Assembly (NCBI RefSeq): GCF_018917525.1
Contig: NZ_JAHLOS010000014.1
Location: 32,710-96,709, forward strand
DNA from: Enterococcus raffinosus
GTDB taxonomy: Bacteria; Bacillota; Bacilli; Lactobacillales; Enterococcaceae
Direction: 5' to 3'
DNA: 64,000 nucleotides
How positions within the stretch are numbered: position 1 is the first letter of the stretch; each line of letters starts with the position of its first letter. The position numbers were made by a program, and so were the translations under genes. This document shows positions 17,886-25,466 of this stretch, one piece after another. The notes below the pieces were generated by a model, which saw nothing but the letters and a program-made list of their open reading frames with translations, was not told the origin of the DNA and ran no database searches.

Positions 17886-19073
17886 ATGAAATTGTCACAG
17901 CGTGTAACAAACCTAGAACCGTCCGTCACTTTAGCCGCCACCGCCAAAGCCAAAGAGTTGAAGGCTCAAGGCTTAGATGTCATTAGTTTAACTGTCGGAG
18001 AACCAGATTTTACGACTCCGGAGAATATCGAGCAAGCTGCGATTGAAGGAATCAAGAGCGGGAAAGTTAGCTTTTACACCGCAGCTGGCGGTACGCCGGA
18101 ATTGAAGTCCGCGATCGTTGACTTCACTAAGGAAAACTATGATTTAACGATCGAACCGAAAAACATCATCGTGACCAGCGGTGCGAAATTTGCGTTGTAT
18201 ACCTTGTTCCAAACAATTTTGGATGCAGGGGATGAAGTGATTATCCCAGTGCCTTATTGGGTCAGCTACGGGGAACAGGTTAAACTAGCGCAGGGGCTGC
18301 CAGTTTTTGTTACTGGAGTTCAGGACAATGATTACAAGATAACGGTTGATCAGCTTGAAGCAGCTCGGACGGAGAAGACAAAAGCGATTATCATCAATTC
18401 ACCGTCAAATCCGACAGGTATGATCTACACAGAAGAGGAGCTGCGGGAAATTGGTGAATGGGCAGTCCGTCATGAACTGTTGATTGTCTCAGATGATATT
18501 TATGATCATCTTGTTTATAATGGGAACGAAGCGCCGCATATGGCTTCTTTATCTGACGAGATTTTCCATCATACAGTGATCATCAACGGGGTATCAAAAA
18601 CCTATTCTATGACCGGTTGGCGAATCGGTTATGCGATTGGGAATGCTGAGATCATTGGCGGAATGACGTCAATCGCCTCTCAAGCGACAAGTAACCCAGC
18701 CTCTGTCAGCCAGGTAGCGGCTGTTGAAGCTTTAACTGGCGAACAAGAAACGGCAGAAAAAATGCGCCAAGCCTTTGAAGAGCGCTTAAACACGATCTAT
18801 CCGAAGGTGGCCGATTTGCCAGGCTTTAAGTTAAAAAAACCGCAAGGGGCATTTTATCTATTTCCAAATATCAAGGGAGCCATGGAGATGGGCGGTTACG
18901 ATAATGTAACGACTTGGGTTAACGATCTGTTGGAGCAAGAACAAGTAGCGCTGGTAACTGGTGAAGGCTTTGGATCTGATGATAGTGTACGGATGAGTTA
19001 TTCAGCCAGCATGGAGGATTTAGAAGAAGCTGTTGTGCGGATTCGCCGCTTTATTGAAAATAGTAAGAAGTAA
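17886..19073 (+). CDS. aspB: Pyridoxal-phosphate aspartate aminotransferase
   Basis: A 395-residue class I aminotransferase converting aspartate and 2-oxoglutarate to oxaloacetate and glutamate (specificity by family). Seen: [27 protein letters not shown], the aspartate/tyrosine-containing [10 protein letters not shown], and the PLP-lysine motif [25 protein letters not shown] precedes the ATG at 17886; an upstream in-frame start lacks a ribosome site. It lies 27 bases after ypmB and 38 before asnS, the conserved cluster for aspartate/asparagine metabolism. Confidence 0.94.
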   Translation: MKLSQRVTNLEPSVTLAATAKAKELKAQGLDVISLTVGEPDFTTPENIEQAAIEGIKSGKVSFYTAAGGTPELKSAIVDFTKENYDLTIEPKNIIVTSGAKFALYTLFQTILDAGDEVIIPVPYWVSYGEQVKLAQGLPVFVTGVQDNDYKITVDQLEAARTEKTKAIIINSPSNPTGMIYTEEELREIGEWAVRHELLIVSDDIYDHLVYNGNEAPHMASLSDEIFHHTVIINGVSKTYSMTGWRIGYAIGNAEIIGGMTSIASQATSNPASVSQVAAVEALTGEQETAEKMRQAFEERLNTIYPKVADLPGFKLKKPQGAFYLFPNIKGAMEMGGYDNVTTWVNDLLEQEQVALVTGEGFGSDDSVRMSYSASMEDLEEAVVRIRRFIENSKK

Positions 19074-19111
19074 AACATCAATTCGGGATAAATAAGTTAG
19101 GAGAGACATTT

Positions 19112-20410
19112 GTGGAACAAATTCAAATCATTGATGCCAAGAATCATGTTGGCGAAACAGTAAAAATCGGTGCTTGGGTCGCTAATAAGCGTTCAAGCGG
19201 AAAAATCTCTTTTTTACAATTACGTGATGGAACGGCTTATTTCCAAGCAGTTGTTGTAAAAAGTGAAGTGTCAGAAGAGGTCTTTCATTTAGCCAAAGAA
19301 TTGACGCAAGAAACATCAATCATCGTAACTGGAGAAATTCGGGAAGATACTCGTTCAAAATTCGGGTATGAACTAGGTGTGAAAGAGATCGAAGTGATCG
19401 GTGAAAGTCATGACTATCCAATTACACCAAAAGAACACGGTGTTGATTTCTTGATGGATCATCGTCACTTATGGTTGCGTTCGTCACAACAGCATGCGAT
19501 CATGCTAATTCGTAACGAAGTGATTCGTGCGACCTATGAATTCTTTAACAACAACGGCTTCGTGAAAGTTGATCCGCCGATTTTGACAGGTTCAGCTCCT
19601 GAAGGCACCAGCGACTTATTTGAAACGAACTATTTTGACCATAAGGCTTATTTATCTCAAAGTGGACAATTGTATATGGAAGCAGCTGCAATGGCACTAG
19701 GCAAAGTATTCTCATTTGGTCCAACTTTCCGTGCAGAAAAATCAAAAACACGCCGTCACTTAATTGAGTTTTGGATGATTGAACCAGAAATGGCCTTCAT
19801 GCATCAAGAAGATAGCCTAGAGGTTCAAGAACAGTACGTTGCTTACTTAGTTCAAAACGTATTGGATAATTGCGATTACGCGTTAGATGTACTGGGCCGT
19901 GACAAAGAAATTTTGAAGAACTATACAAAACTTCCTTATCCGCGAATCTCTTATGATGACGCGATCGAATTATTGAAGAAAAATGGTTTTGACGATATTG
20001 AATGGGGCGATGATTTCGGTTCACCGCATGAAACCTTTATCGCTAACTCCTTTGACCGTCCTGTTTTCATTTTGAATTATCCAAAGGCGATCAAACCATT
20101 CTACATGAAACCACATCCAACTCGGGAAGATGTTGTCATCTGTGCGGACTTGATTGCGCCTGAAGGCTACGGTGAAATCATCGGCGGTTCAGAGCGTGCA
20201 ACGGACTATGATTTCTTGTTAGAACAAATCCGTGAGCATAATCTTAGTGAAGAAGAATACTCATGGTATTTAGATTTACGCAGATATGGTACTGTTCCAC
20301 ACTCAGGTTTTGGTTTAGGTCTTGAACGAACGATTACCTTTATTGCTGGGATCGATCATGTGCGTGAGGCTATACCATTCCCACGTTTGTTGAACCGGAT
20401 TTATCCGTAA
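19112..20410 (+). CDS. asnS: Asparaginyl-tRNA synthetase
   Basis: A 432-residue class IIb synthetase. N-terminal OB-fold anticodon domain ([28 protein letters not shown]), motif 2 ([21 protein letters not shown]) and motif 3 ([15 protein letters not shown]). GTG start with TAGGAGAG upstream. Asn rather than Asp specificity is judged from the overall pattern ([25 protein letters not shown]). No T-box leader is visible; it is transcribed with aspB. Confidence 0.95.
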   Translation: MEQIQIIDAKNHVGETVKIGAWVANKRSSGKISFLQLRDGTAYFQAVVVKSEVSEEVFHLAKELTQETSIIVTGEIREDTRSKFGYELGVKEIEVIGESHDYPITPKEHGVDFLMDHRHLWLRSSQQHAIMLIRNEVIRATYEFFNNNGFVKVDPPILTGSAPEGTSDLFETNYFDHKAYLSQSGQLYMEAAAMALGKVFSFGPTFRAEKSKTRRHLIEFWMIEPEMAFMHQEDSLEVQEQYVAYLVQNVLDNCDYALDVLGRDKEILKNYTKLPYPRISYDDAIELLKKNGFDDIEWGDDFGSPHETFIANSFDRPVFILNYPKAIKPFYMKPHPTREDVVICADLIAPEGYGEIIGGSERATDYDFLLEQIREHNLSEEEYSWYLDLRRYGTVPHSGFGLGLERTITFIAGIDHVREAIPFPRLLNRIYP

Positions 20411-20422
20411 TTGAAATAGAGC

Positions 20423-20452
20423 AAAAGCGTCGAGGCTGTCCTCGACGCTTTT
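20423..20452. terminator. Bidirectional terminator between asnS and the peptide cluster
   Basis: A 13-bp perfect stem (20423-20435, 20440-20452) with CTGT loop, A-run on one side and T-run on the other; it can end both asnS and the minus-strand peptide operon. Confidence 0.9.
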
Positions 20453-20653
20453 TTAAAATCCAATTTTTTCTATTAATGAGCCTTGTTTGTCGTCTTCATG
20501 CTGGAAGTAGATTGATTCATTCTCAGAATCATTTTCTTTGAGGTTCGTAGTAACGACGGTTTTTACCTCTTCTTTGTCGATGTTCTTTTCGACGATTTGC
20601 GAAGTGGCTCCTAGAGTGATCAGTGTCAATGCGATAATAGTAAGTTTTTTCAT
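20453..20653 (-). CDS. Small secreted peptide precursor, copy 4 of 4
   Basis: A 66-residue protein, last of four tandem paralogues. It has a signal-peptide-like N-terminus (MKKLTIIALTLITLGATS, cleavage possible after ATS or nearby), a conserved segment QIVEKNIDKEEVKTVVTTNL, a variable acidic part (KENDSENESIYFQHEDDKQ) and the shared end LIEKIGF. No lipobox, no cysteine. AGGAGGAG lies seven bases before the ATG. The first 33 residues are identical to copies 2 and 3. I do not recognise the family; a secreted signal, bacteriocin-like peptide or stress peptide are possible, none supported directly. Confidence 0.75.
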   Translation of the reverse strand: MKKLTIIALTLITLGATSQIVEKNIDKEEVKTVVTTNLKENDSENESIYFQHEDDKQGSLIEKIGF

Positions 20654-20670
20654 GTTAAATCTCCTCCTAA

Positions 20671-20871
20671 TTAAAATCCGATTTTTTCAGCTAATGTATT
20701 TTCAGCGTCGTTGTCATGACCAAAATCAATGTCACTGTCTTTTTCGTCGTGTTCTTTGAGATTCGTAGTAACAACAGTTTTCACTTCTTCTTTGTCGATG
20801 TTTTTTTCAACGATCTGAGAAGTGGCTCCCAAAGTGATAAGTGTCAAAGCAATAATTGTTAGTTTTTTCAT
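20671..20871 (-). CDS. Small secreted peptide precursor, copy 3 of 4
   Basis: A 66-residue paralogue with the common leader MKKLTIIALTLITLGATS and ending LAEKIGF. Its acidic variable part (KEHDEKDSDIDFGHDNDAENT) is almost the same as copy 2, differing by single residues (Thr for Ala at about 36; Ala for Asp at about 56). AGGAGGAG precedes the ATG. Spacing of 17 bases to both neighbours indicates one polycistronic message. Function unknown. Confidence 0.75.
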   Translation of the reverse strand: MKKLTIIALTLITLGATSQIVEKNIDKEEVKTVVTTNLKEHDEKDSDIDFGHDNDAENTLAEKIGF

Positions 20872-20888
20872 AGTAAATCTCCTCCTAA

Positions 20889-21089
20889 TTAAAATCCGAT
20901 TTTTTCGGCTAATGTATTTTCATCGTCGTTGTCATGACCAAAATCAATGTCACTGTCTTTTTCGTCGTGTTCTTTGAGATTCGCAGTAACAACAGTTTTT
21001 ACTTCTTCTTTGTCGATGTTTTTTTCAACGATTTGAGAAGTAGCCCCTAAAGTGATGAGTGTCAAAGCAATAATAGTAAGTTTTTTCAT
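20889..21089 (-). CDS. Small secreted peptide precursor, copy 2 of 4
   Basis: A 66-residue paralogue: common leader, then VVTANLKEHDEKDSDIDF, GHDNDDENT and the end LAEKIGF. It appears to be the product of a recent duplication with copy 3, because their coding DNA differs at few positions. Its ribosome site (AAAAAGGAGAAA) differs from the AGGAGGAG of the following copies. Function unknown; see the cluster description in the findings. Confidence 0.75.
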   Translation of the reverse strand: MKKLTIIALTLITLGATSQIVEKNIDKEEVKTVVTANLKEHDEKDSDIDFGHDNDDENTLAEKIGF

Positions 21090-21125
21090 TTTAAATTTCT
21101 CCTTTTTTGAGTTTTTTTTTTTAGT

Positions 21126-21323
21126 TTAGAATCCAATTTTTTCAAGTAAAGAATTTTCTTGTTCGTCATGTTGGAAATAAAGGTCTTCGTTCGTTTCATC
21201 GTTTTCTTTTAGGTTAGTGGTGATGACAGTTTTCACTTCTTCTTTGTCGATATTCTTTTCAACGATTTGCGAAGTTGCTCCTAGAGTGATAAGTGTCAAT
21301 GCGATGATCGTAAGTTTTTTCAT
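21126..21323 (-). CDS. Small secreted peptide precursor, copy 1 of 4
   Basis: A 65-residue paralogue, first of the four in transcription order. The leader (MKKLTIIALTLITLGATS) is the same, followed by TVITTNLKENDETNEDLYF, QHDEQENS and the end LLEKIGF. Like copy 4 it has a YFQH centre, whereas copies 2 and 3 have DFGH, so two sequence types exist. GAGGAAAA precedes the ATG. It follows a small helical-protein gene by 27 bases. Confidence 0.75.
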   Translation of the reverse strand: MKKLTIIALTLITLGATSQIVEKNIDKEEVKTVITTNLKENDETNEDLYFQHDEQENSLLEKIGF

Positions 21324-21350
21324 TTTATTTTCCTCTTTTCATTTTTTAGG

Positions 21351-21599
21351 TTAAAAGAATTTATGTTTGATTTGTTTTTTTACTGTGTCAAAGAACTGGG
21401 TCATTACTTTTGAACAGGTTTCTTCTGGCAAATGAGTTTCAGCAGCGATAAAGTCGATGATTGCAGTTAAGTGTTTGCTTGAGTAGCGGGTAATATTTTC
21501 GTTGCAATAGTGTTCGTAGCTTTTTAAGATACTTTCGATTGTCATAGCGGCTTCGTTTGTTTGGATAGCGAGTGTTTCGATCATTTCTGTATTATTCAT
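21351..21599 (-). CDS. Small helical protein in the TetR/peptide cluster
   Basis: An 82-residue protein, largely alpha-helical by appearance (MNNTEMIETLAIQTNEAAM, IESILKSYEHYCNENITRY) with two cysteines and a basic tail (KKQIKHKFF). No membrane segment or signal peptide. The size and helical nature recall small immunity proteins of bacteriocin loci, but that is only an analogy. AAAGAGGAA precedes the ATG and a palindromic TetR-type operator lies just upstream. I do not recognise the family. Confidence 0.65.
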   Translation of the reverse strand: MNNTEMIETLAIQTNEAAMTIESILKSYEHYCNENITRYSSKHLTAIIDFIAAETHLPEETCSKVMTQFFDTVKKQIKHKFF

Positions 21600-21617
21600 A
21601 GTAAATTCCTCTTTCTT

Positions 21618-21632
21618 GACCGACTGTCGGTC
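21618..21632. promoter_or_regulatory. TetR-type operator before the peptide operon
   Basis: A perfect 15-base palindrome GACCGACTGTCGGTC, about 19 bases before the ATG of the 82-residue gene, same core as the site in the tetR promoter. Confidence 0.8.
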
Positions 21633-21653
21633 ATTTTCATTTTAAATGTTAAA

Positions 21654-21672
21654 CTCAACAGGTTTTGTTGAG
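21654..21672 (-). terminator. Weak hairpin after the tetR gene
   Basis: A 7-bp stem CTCAACA/TGTTGAG right after the tetR stop, followed on the minus strand by only three T. Some read-through into the peptide genes is likely. Confidence 0.4.
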
Positions 21673-21673
21673 C

Positions 21674-22312
21674 TTATGGGATAAAGATTTTTTGTAATTG
21701 TGCGGTAGTTTGATCGTAAGGATGGATTTCTGGGTTCACATCCAAGGCTTTGTAAATTAAATCCGTTGCAGCAATAACTCGGTTTTGAATGGTTTCAGGC
21801 GGTAATTTTTCAATTTCGTCAAACATCGTTTGAATTCCAGCGATTAAAAATTGAATGCTTTCAAGCGGGTAAGCGGTGTTGAATTCTCCTTGCTGTCTGC
21901 CAACTTCAATGATTTCTGCTAAGACGGGACAAACTTGATTGATGGTTCCGGCTAGTGCTCGCTGTTTCATTAATGAATTCTCCGGCATTTGAAATTTGTC
22001 GACGATTTCTTCTTTTCGTTCATCTTCTTGACTATTTTGTGTAAGAAAGGTGATGAGCTTTTCTAGTGCTGATCCATTTGAAGCTTGGATTTCTTTTGCT
22101 CTTGAAATTTCTTGTTCAATGATTTGACCAATGACGGCGTCTAAAACCTCTTCTTTTGAAACGAAGTAATGATAGAAGGTTCCTTTCGCGATACCGATTC
22201 GTTTCAAAATGTCATTGACGGTTGTTTTGTTGAAGCCTTTGGTTAAGAAGAATTCTTCGGCGGTGGTGATGATCTCGTTTCTTCGTTCATCATGCTCTTT
22301 TACGATACGCAT
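21674..22312 (-). CDS. TetR/AcrR family regulator of the peptide cluster
   Basis: A 212-residue repressor. The N-terminal helix-turn-helix domain is typical (IITTAEEFFLTKGFNKTTVNDILKRIGIAKGTFYHYFVSKEEVLDAV, residues about 14-60); the C-terminal ligand domain is not assignable. The frame is open further upstream, but AAAGGAG lies seven bases before the ATG at 22312, which fixes the start at MRIVKEHDERR. Its promoter contains two matching palindromes, and a third precedes the next operon, so autoregulation and control of the peptide operon are likely. Ligand unknown. Confidence 0.85.
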   Translation of the reverse strand: MRIVKEHDERRNEIITTAEEFFLTKGFNKTTVNDILKRIGIAKGTFYHYFVSKEEVLDAVIGQIIEQEISRAKEIQASNGSALEKLITFLTQNSQEDERKEEIVDKFQMPENSLMKQRALAGTINQVCPVLAEIIEVGRQQGEFNTAYPLESIQFLIAGIQTMFDEIEKLPPETIQNRVIAATDLIYKALDVNPEIHPYDQTTAQLQKIFIP

Positions 22313-22331
22313 GTCTGATCTCCTTTCTCCC

Positions 22332-22390
22332 AACCGACTGTCGGTCGTTCTTTCTGACTTAATAATACCGACCGTGGGTCTAGAAGTCAA
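22332..22390 (-). promoter_or_regulatory. tetR promoter with two operators
   Basis: Minus-strand -35 TTGACT (22385-22390) and -10 TATTAT (22362-22367) at 17-base spacing. One imperfect operator (22367-22381, ACCGACCGTGGGT core) fills the spacer; a near-perfect one (22332-22346, ACCGACTGTCGGT core) lies downstream of the -10. Their centres are about 35 bp apart. Confidence 0.85.
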
Positions 22391-22484
22391 CTCTTTTTTA
22401 GAAAAAGTTTTCATTATTTTTAGAAAGGCTGTCATATCAATGTTTATATTGTAAAAATATTTTTGAAAAAGCTTTCTTTTCTAC

Positions 22485-22534
22485 TTGACACATGAATGAA
22501 TACTCATATATAATATACATGAAGAAACATTCAT
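22485..22534 (+). promoter_or_regulatory. cadA promoter with paired ArsR/SmtB-type operators
   Basis: TTGACA (22485-22490) and TATAAT (22509-22514), 18-base spacing. Two copies of ATGAA-N6-YTCAT (22492-22507 and 22519-22534), exactly 27 bp apart, lie in the spacer and after the -10, resembling CadC/CzrA half-site geometry (TGAA-N6-TTCA). Confidence 0.75.
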
Positions 22535-22560
22535 ATGTAGTTTAGAGAGAAGGGTATCTC

Positions 22561-24618
22561 ATGGAAAAGGTATATCGTTTGGATGGATTGGATTGCGCGA
22601 ACTGTGCAGCAAAAATCGAGCGTTCCGTCCAACAAATCAAAGGGGTCGAAAGTGCACAGGTTGATTTTATGAGTACGAAGCTGACGATCCATGCGCCTGA
22701 AAAGGAAATCGCTCGGGTTTGCGAAGAAGCTAAAGAAGTTGTGAACAAATTAGAACCGGACGTTGAAGTGAATAGTGTGCAAACGGAGAAGGTCGAAGAG
22801 AGTTCTAAAGGGAAAATCATTCAGATCGTAACAGCCGTTTTAGCATTAGGCGTGCTGGCGATCGTGAAGCCGGCAATGCCTTGGGAGTTCGTTGCTTATC
22901 TGATTTTATACTTATGGATCGGTTATGATGTTTTGAAGACCGCGATTACGAACATTTTTCATGGTGAGATTTTCGATGAAAACTTTTTGATGGCCGTGGC
23001 GACGGTCGGTGCGATCGCAATCGGTGAATATCCTGAGGCTGTGGCCGTGATGCTGTTTTATCAAGTCGGGGAATTCTTCCAAGATTACGCCGTGGCAAAA
23101 TCAAGGAAATCTATCAGCTCCTTATTGGCGATCCGACCTGATTCAGCGAACTTGATCCAAAATGGCGAGGTAAGAAAGGTTGCACCGGAAACAATTCGTG
23201 TTGGTGATCAGATTTTAGTTAAGCCTGGGGAGAAGGTTCCATTAGATGGGATCGTCAAAGAAGGACGTTCGATGCTGGATACTTCGGCGTTGACTGGTGA
23301 ATCCGTCCCACGCAGTATCAATGCGGGGGAACAAATTCTTAGCGGCTTTATTAATCAAAGCGGACAATTGACAGTGGAAGTCACGACGACTTTTGGTGAA
23401 TCGACTGTCAGCAAGATTTTAGACTTAGTTGAAAATGCCAGCAGTAAAAAGGCACCGGCGGAAAATTTTATTACTAGTTTTGCCCGCTATTATACGCCGA
23501 TCGTTGTTGGTTTGGCTGTATTGCTGGCGGTAGTACCGCCATTAGTTACCGGCGAACCTTTTTATGATTGGGTGTATCGAGCTTTGACCTTCTTGGTTAT
23601 TTCTTGTCCGTGTGCTTTGGTGATCTCCGTACCGCTAAGTTTCTTTGGCGGAATCGGTGGTGCAAGTAAGGCCGGGATCTTGATTAAGGGAAGTAACTAC
23701 ATTGAAACATTAGCGAATGTGGAAACGCTGGTCTTTGATAAAACAGGAACCTTGACCAAAGGCGTTTTCGAAGTTCAAAATGTTGAGACGACGATCGATC
23801 AAAAGGATTTCTTGCGCTATGTTGCCAGTGCCGAACAAAGCTCCAGCCATCCGATCGCACAATCGATCGTCAAATATGTCGACCAACCGTTATCTCCCGT
23901 TAGTCAGCTGGAAGAAATTGCCGGCTTCGGGATTTCGGTTGAGATCGAAGGGCATCATTTCTTAGTCGGAAATGAAAAGCTGTTAGCGAAATACGATATT
24001 TCCTTCCAAGCAGTTAATGAAATCGGCACGATCGTTTATGTGGCAATGGATGGAAAATACATTGGACATCTATTAATCGCTGATGAACTGAAGGACAATG
24101 TCTCAGAAGCCTTATCAGAAGTGAAAAGCTTAGGTGTGAAACGGACGGTGATGCTGACAGGTGATAACCGGATGATCGCGGATGCGATTGGGAAAAAAGT
24201 CGGAATTGATCAAGTCTACAGTGAATTATTGCCGGAGGATAAAGTCAATCATTTAGAAGCAGAATTGTCACGAGAACAAAAGACCGCTTTTGTCGGTGAT
24301 GGTATGAACGATGCGCCGGTATTAGCCCGAGCAGATATTGGGATCGCCATGGGCGGACTTGGTTCGGATGCAGCGATCGAAGCGGCGGATGTCGTGATCA
24401 TGGACGATCAGCCGGCTAAAATTCCGGTTGCAATCCAAATCGCCCGCAAGACGATGGGCATCGTGAAACAAAATATCGTCTTTGCAATCGGAGTGAAAGT
24501 CATCGTTCTATTGCTAGGTGCTTTAGGTTTTGCGACTATGTACGCGGCAGTCTTCGCCGATGTTGGTGTAACTGTGCTCGCTGTGCTGAATGCGATGCGT
24601 TGTTTGCGAGTGAAATAA
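22561..24618 (+). CDS. cadA: Cadmium/zinc-type P1B ATPase
   Basis: A 685-residue heavy-metal exporter. An N-terminal metal-binding domain carries GLDCANC (residues 9-15); the membrane CPC motif (residues 349-351, SCPCALVISVPLSFFGG) and the following GGIGGASKAGILIKG are typical of the Zn2+/Cd2+/Pb2+ class rather than copper pumps. Phosphorylated D393 in DKTGTLTKG, TGES loop (LTGESVP), HP motif (SSHPIAQ) and GDGMNDAPVLA are present. The promoter has ArsR-type operators but no ArsR/CadC gene lies beside it. Followed by a terminator, so it is separate from the cop operon. Confidence 0.92.
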   Translation: MEKVYRLDGLDCANCAAKIERSVQQIKGVESAQVDFMSTKLTIHAPEKEIARVCEEAKEVVNKLEPDVEVNSVQTEKVEESSKGKIIQIVTAVLALGVLAIVKPAMPWEFVAYLILYLWIGYDVLKTAITNIFHGEIFDENFLMAVATVGAIAIGEYPEAVAVMLFYQVGEFFQDYAVAKSRKSISSLLAIRPDSANLIQNGEVRKVAPETIRVGDQILVKPGEKVPLDGIVKEGRSMLDTSALTGESVPRSINAGEQILSGFINQSGQLTVEVTTTFGESTVSKILDLVENASSKKAPAENFITSFARYYTPIVVGLAVLLAVVPPLVTGEPFYDWVYRALTFLVISCPCALVISVPLSFFGGIGGASKAGILIKGSNYIETLANVETLVFDKTGTLTKGVFEVQNVETTIDQKDFLRYVASAEQSSSHPIAQSIVKYVDQPLSPVSQLEEIAGFGISVEIEGHHFLVGNEKLLAKYDISFQAVNEIGTIVYVAMDGKYIGHLLIADELKDNVSEALSEVKSLGVKRTVMLTGDNRMIADAIGKKVGIDQVYSELLPEDKVNHLEAELSREQKTAFVGDGMNDAPVLARADIGIAMGGLGSDAAIEAADVVIMDDQPAKIPVAIQIARKTMGIVKQNIVFAIGVKVIVLLLGALGFATMYAAVFADVGVTVLAVLNAMRCLRVK

Positions 24619-24628
24619 GATTATATAA

Positions 24629-24672
24629 AAGAAAAGGCTTTGCGACTATTTTTAGTTGCAGAGCTTTTCTTG
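24629..24672 (+). terminator. Terminator after cadA
   Basis: An imperfect stem of about 18 bp (AGAAAAGGCTTTGCGACTA against TAGTTGCAGAGCTTTTCT) with a TTTT loop and short T-run. Confidence 0.65.
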
Positions 24673-24696
24673 TGTAAAAAAACTTTCGCATATCAG

Positions 24697-24747
24697 TTGA
24701 CTAAAACAGATTACAAATGTAAACTTTGTTTATAGATTACAAATGTA
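24697..24747 (+). promoter_or_regulatory. cop operon promoter with two cop boxes
   Basis: TTGACT (24697-24702) with a weak -10 TAAACT (24720-24725). Two identical TACAAATGTA boxes (24712-24721, 24738-24747), 26 bp apart, match the CopY consensus TACANNTGTA. Confidence 0.9.
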
Positions 24748-24767
24748 AACGAAAGGGGCGAAGTGTT

Positions 24768-25208
24768 ATGACAATGACGGTGACACCGATTAAGATCAGT
24801 GATTCGGAGTGGGAGGTCATGCGGGTGATCTGGACGCAGGAATCGACTACGGCGCAGGAAATTATTGATATTCTGGGACAAACGATGGAATGGAAGCCGG
24901 CGACGATCAAAACGTTGTTGGGGCGATTGGTAAAAAAAGAGGCAGTGCGTACGGAGCAATCTGGGAAGAAATATATTTATTATCCGGCTATCAGTGAAGG
25001 CGAAACGGTCAAAAGTGCGACGGAAAATTTATTTTCTCATATTTGTGCGAAACGAATTGGCGAAACGATCGCGGAGTTAGTTGCGGAAGCGGAGCTGACG
25101 GAGGCAGATGTGGAAATGATCAAAGCTCAGTTAATTAATAAGAAAACTGTAGCTGCGATTGAATGCAATTGTATTCCCGGTCAGTGTGAATGCAATCATC
25201 ATAAATAA
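24768..25208 (+). CDS. copY: Copper-responsive repressor CopY
   Basis: A 146-residue BlaI/CopY winged-helix repressor. The N-terminal DNA-binding domain ([23 protein letters not shown]) is followed by the copper/zinc hook [10 protein letters not shown] (CxCxxxxCxC) near the C-terminus, where Cu(I) delivered by CopZ displaces zinc and releases the operator. GAAAGGGG precedes the ATG at 24768; a longer in-frame start overlaps the second cop box and was rejected. First gene of copYZAB. Confidence 0.95.
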   Translation: MTMTVTPIKISDSEWEVMRVIWTQESTTAQEIIDILGQTMEWKPATIKTLLGRLVKKEAVRTEQSGKKYIYYPAISEGETVKSATENLFSHICAKRIGETIAELVAEAELTEADVEMIKAQLINKKTVAAIECNCIPGQCECNHHK

Positions 25209-25256
25209 TTGGCAACAGCCATAAAAAATAAACCAATAGGAATGGAGATTATTATC

Positions 25257-25466
25257 ATGAAAAAACAATTTGCAATCAACGGAATGAGCTGTAATCACTG
25301 CGTAGCGAACGTGGAAAAGGCGATCAATCAATTGGATGGGATCGATAAGGTTAAGATCAATCTGAAGAAGAATCAAGGCGTTGTTAAATTCGATGAAGCG
25401 CAAGTTTCGGCGGACCAAATTGCTGCAGCAGTGACAGAAGCTGGGTATGAAACTGAGGTGATCTAA
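25257..25466 (+). CDS. copZ: Copper chaperone CopZ
   Basis: A 69-residue heavy-metal-associated domain protein with the Cu(I) motif GMSCNHC (residues 9-15) and the beta-alpha-beta-beta-alpha-beta pattern. It carries Cu(I) to CopY. AATGGAG precedes the ATG at 25257; an upstream in-frame start lacks a ribosome site. The next gene begins immediately after the stop codon. Confidence 0.95.
   Translation: MKKQFAINGMSCNHCVANVEKAINQLDGIDKVKINLKKNQGVVKFDEAQVSADQIAAAVTEAGYETEVI

Larger units (their letters stand above)
20453..21089 (-). repeat. Tandem 218-bp gene repeat
   Basis: Three peptide genes are placed at an exact 218-bp period (20453, 20671, 20889), each unit including the gene and a 17-bp spacer with its ribosome site. 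The fourth, leftmost in transcription, is 237 bp away and more diverged. Confidence 0.85.

Noticed and set aside
19074..19111. T-box leader before asnS
   Set aside because: Only 38 bases separate aspB and asnS; no room for a T-box.
20453..21323. Lipoproteins or class II bacteriocins
   Set aside because: The peptides have no lipobox cysteine and no double-glycine or YGNGV leader motif, so neither class is supported.
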